A stretch of 44,055 nt of DNA from an uncultured Bacteroidales bacterium. Its GTDB lineage: Bacteria; Bacteroidota; Bacteroidia; Bacteroidales; FEN-979. The notes below the pieces were generated by a model. That model worked only from the letters and a program-made list of their open reading frames with translations. It had not been told where the DNA came from and made no database searches. The stretch spans positions 1 through 44,055 of the forward strand of contig CAIYUC010000228.1 of the NCBI GenBank assembly GCA_903929315.1, written 5' to 3'. Positions 43,529 through 44,055 of the stretch are shown in pieces; position 1 is the stretch's first letter; the number at the start of each line of letters is the position of its first letter. A program made the translations under genes and the position numbers.

Positions 43529-44055
43529 CTAATTTTTCAAACACCGGACCGAAAAAGCATTCGTCCTGAAAGCTGGATAAACGGATACACTGGGATCGGT
43601 ATCATTCATCCCGTGACTCCATGCTTTAAGTGTCCCATGTGCTGTAGATGACCAGAAAAATATTGCAAACCCCTGGTAATCCCATGTTTTGTTAAGGTGC
43701 TTTGCACCGTTAAGAAGAGCATTAAAGCCTGAAAATCCTGAATATTTCAGCGGACTGGCTGCAAAACCATTGTTGCCGTAATTTGCAAAAAGTATATTCC
43801 AGTCTGTTTCTGATGGAACATGCCAACCGGGAGGACAGAGGCCCTGGTTGGATACAATTTCATCGTATTGCATAAGTTCGTCCCATTGATAAACGGATGC
43901 TGGATGCTGGATGCTGGATGCCGGATTGTGATATTTCTCGGGGATACAGTTATCTCTCTGATCCAGGTTTGAAGCTATTTCTGTTCCGTTATTCTGGTCT
44001 TCTGCCAACCAGCATTGGCTGCCTATTTGAACAGTTTGATATGTTTTCCCGTCCC
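43529..44055 (-). CDS. FISUMP-domain protein, C-terminal part (5' end outside the window)
   Basis: The frame is open to the right edge and carries the Fibrobacter-succinogenes-major-paralogous-domain pattern: DGKTYQTVQIGSQCWLAEDQNNGTEI from the edge inward, VYQWDELMQYDE, GLCPPGWHVPSETDWNILF, FFWSSTAHGT and SVRCLKN at the end. These are surface-associated repeat-like domains, often in large exported proteins. An internal Met at 44008 is not the start, since the conserved opening lies before it. Between CIPEKY and VYQW the usual CYxNxxxNCxxYGG segment is replaced by about 12 residues encoded by the TGGATGC heptad array at 43894-43928. Confidence 0.88.
   Translation of the reverse strand, partial: DGKTYQTVQIGSQCWLAEDQNNGTEIASNLDQRDNCIPEKYHNPASSIQHPASVYQWDELMQYDEIVSNQGLCPPGWHVPSETDWNILFANYGNNGFAASPLKYSGFSGFNALLNGAKHLNKTWDYQGFAIFFWSSTAHGTLKAWSHGMNDTDPSVSVYPAFRTNAFSVRCLKN
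43894..43928. repeat. Heptad array (5 units, TGGATGC) inside a coding sequence
   Basis: cggatgc, three identical tggatgc and cggattg in register, 35 bp in total, lying within the FISUMP frame. It encodes the stretch NPASSIQHPAS on the minus strand. Confidence 0.9.

Overview
The window looks like a chromosomal segment of an anaerobic member of the Bacteroidota, probably near Bacteroidales or Marinilabiliales. The evidence is of four kinds. Two proteins carry type IX secretion tails, one of type A and one of type B. Many genes have the Bacteroidetes -7 promoter element TAnnTTTG and no visible Shine-Dalgarno sequence. The primary sigma factor is the short 287-residue Bacteroidetes form. The [FeFe]-hydrogenase maturase HydG points to an anaerobic or fermentative life. 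Most of the window is core or housekeeping DNA. I see no prophage, insertion sequence, CRISPR array, integrase or rRNA.

Layout. 1-2.4 kb: tail of a sugar kinase, an undecaprenol/diacylglycerol kinase, an isoprenylcysteine methyltransferase-like membrane protein and two small unknown proteins. 2.5-6.6 kb: tRNA-Gly(CCC), a dimethylargininase, a secreted Ntn-type C45/phospholipase B-like hydrolase and a delta-60-repeat T9SS cargo protein. 7.1-10.3 kb: a DrrAB-type ABC exporter and a secreted purple-acid-phosphatase-like protein. 10.4-14.2 kb, minus strand: MtaB, an Lgt-like protein, an inositol-phosphatase family enzyme and a macrodomain protein. 14.3-15.6 kb: a collapsed EamA transporter pseudogene and carbamate kinase. 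15.7-19.9 kb, minus strand: an EamA transporter, HydG and a membrane PAS histidine kinase. 19.9-23.2 kb: an ECF sigma operon with a probable anti-sigma protein and two surface beta-helix proteins (DUF4097-like and DUF2807). 23.2-31 kb, minus strand: ligA, a GT-C mannosyltransferase-like protein, rpe, rpoD, pnp and rpsO. 31-36.2 kb: a DUF4342 protein, a TPR protein-ComA homologue-aroE set, and glmM with a small overlapping gene. 36.2-44 kb: recR, a YwqK/MORN-repeat protein, clpB, a CoA-binding protein, a T9SS type B cargo protein, a geranylgeranyl-reductase-family flavoprotein and a FISUMP-domain protein that runs off the right edge.

The most unusual aspect is not a gene. At least a dozen gene borders carry short, imperfect tandem arrays with a unit of 7 bp, in a few places 8 or 10 bp. 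Each array has its own consensus but keeps the register. Many touch or enter start and stop codons. They form the C-terminus of the macrodomain protein and part of a FISUMP domain, and they create false upstream start codons. One is split in register by an 18-bp palindrome. They resemble in architecture the heptameric STRR repeats known from heterocystous cyanobacteria. I regard this as the best candidate for an undescribed process in this window, while noting that the mechanism is inference.
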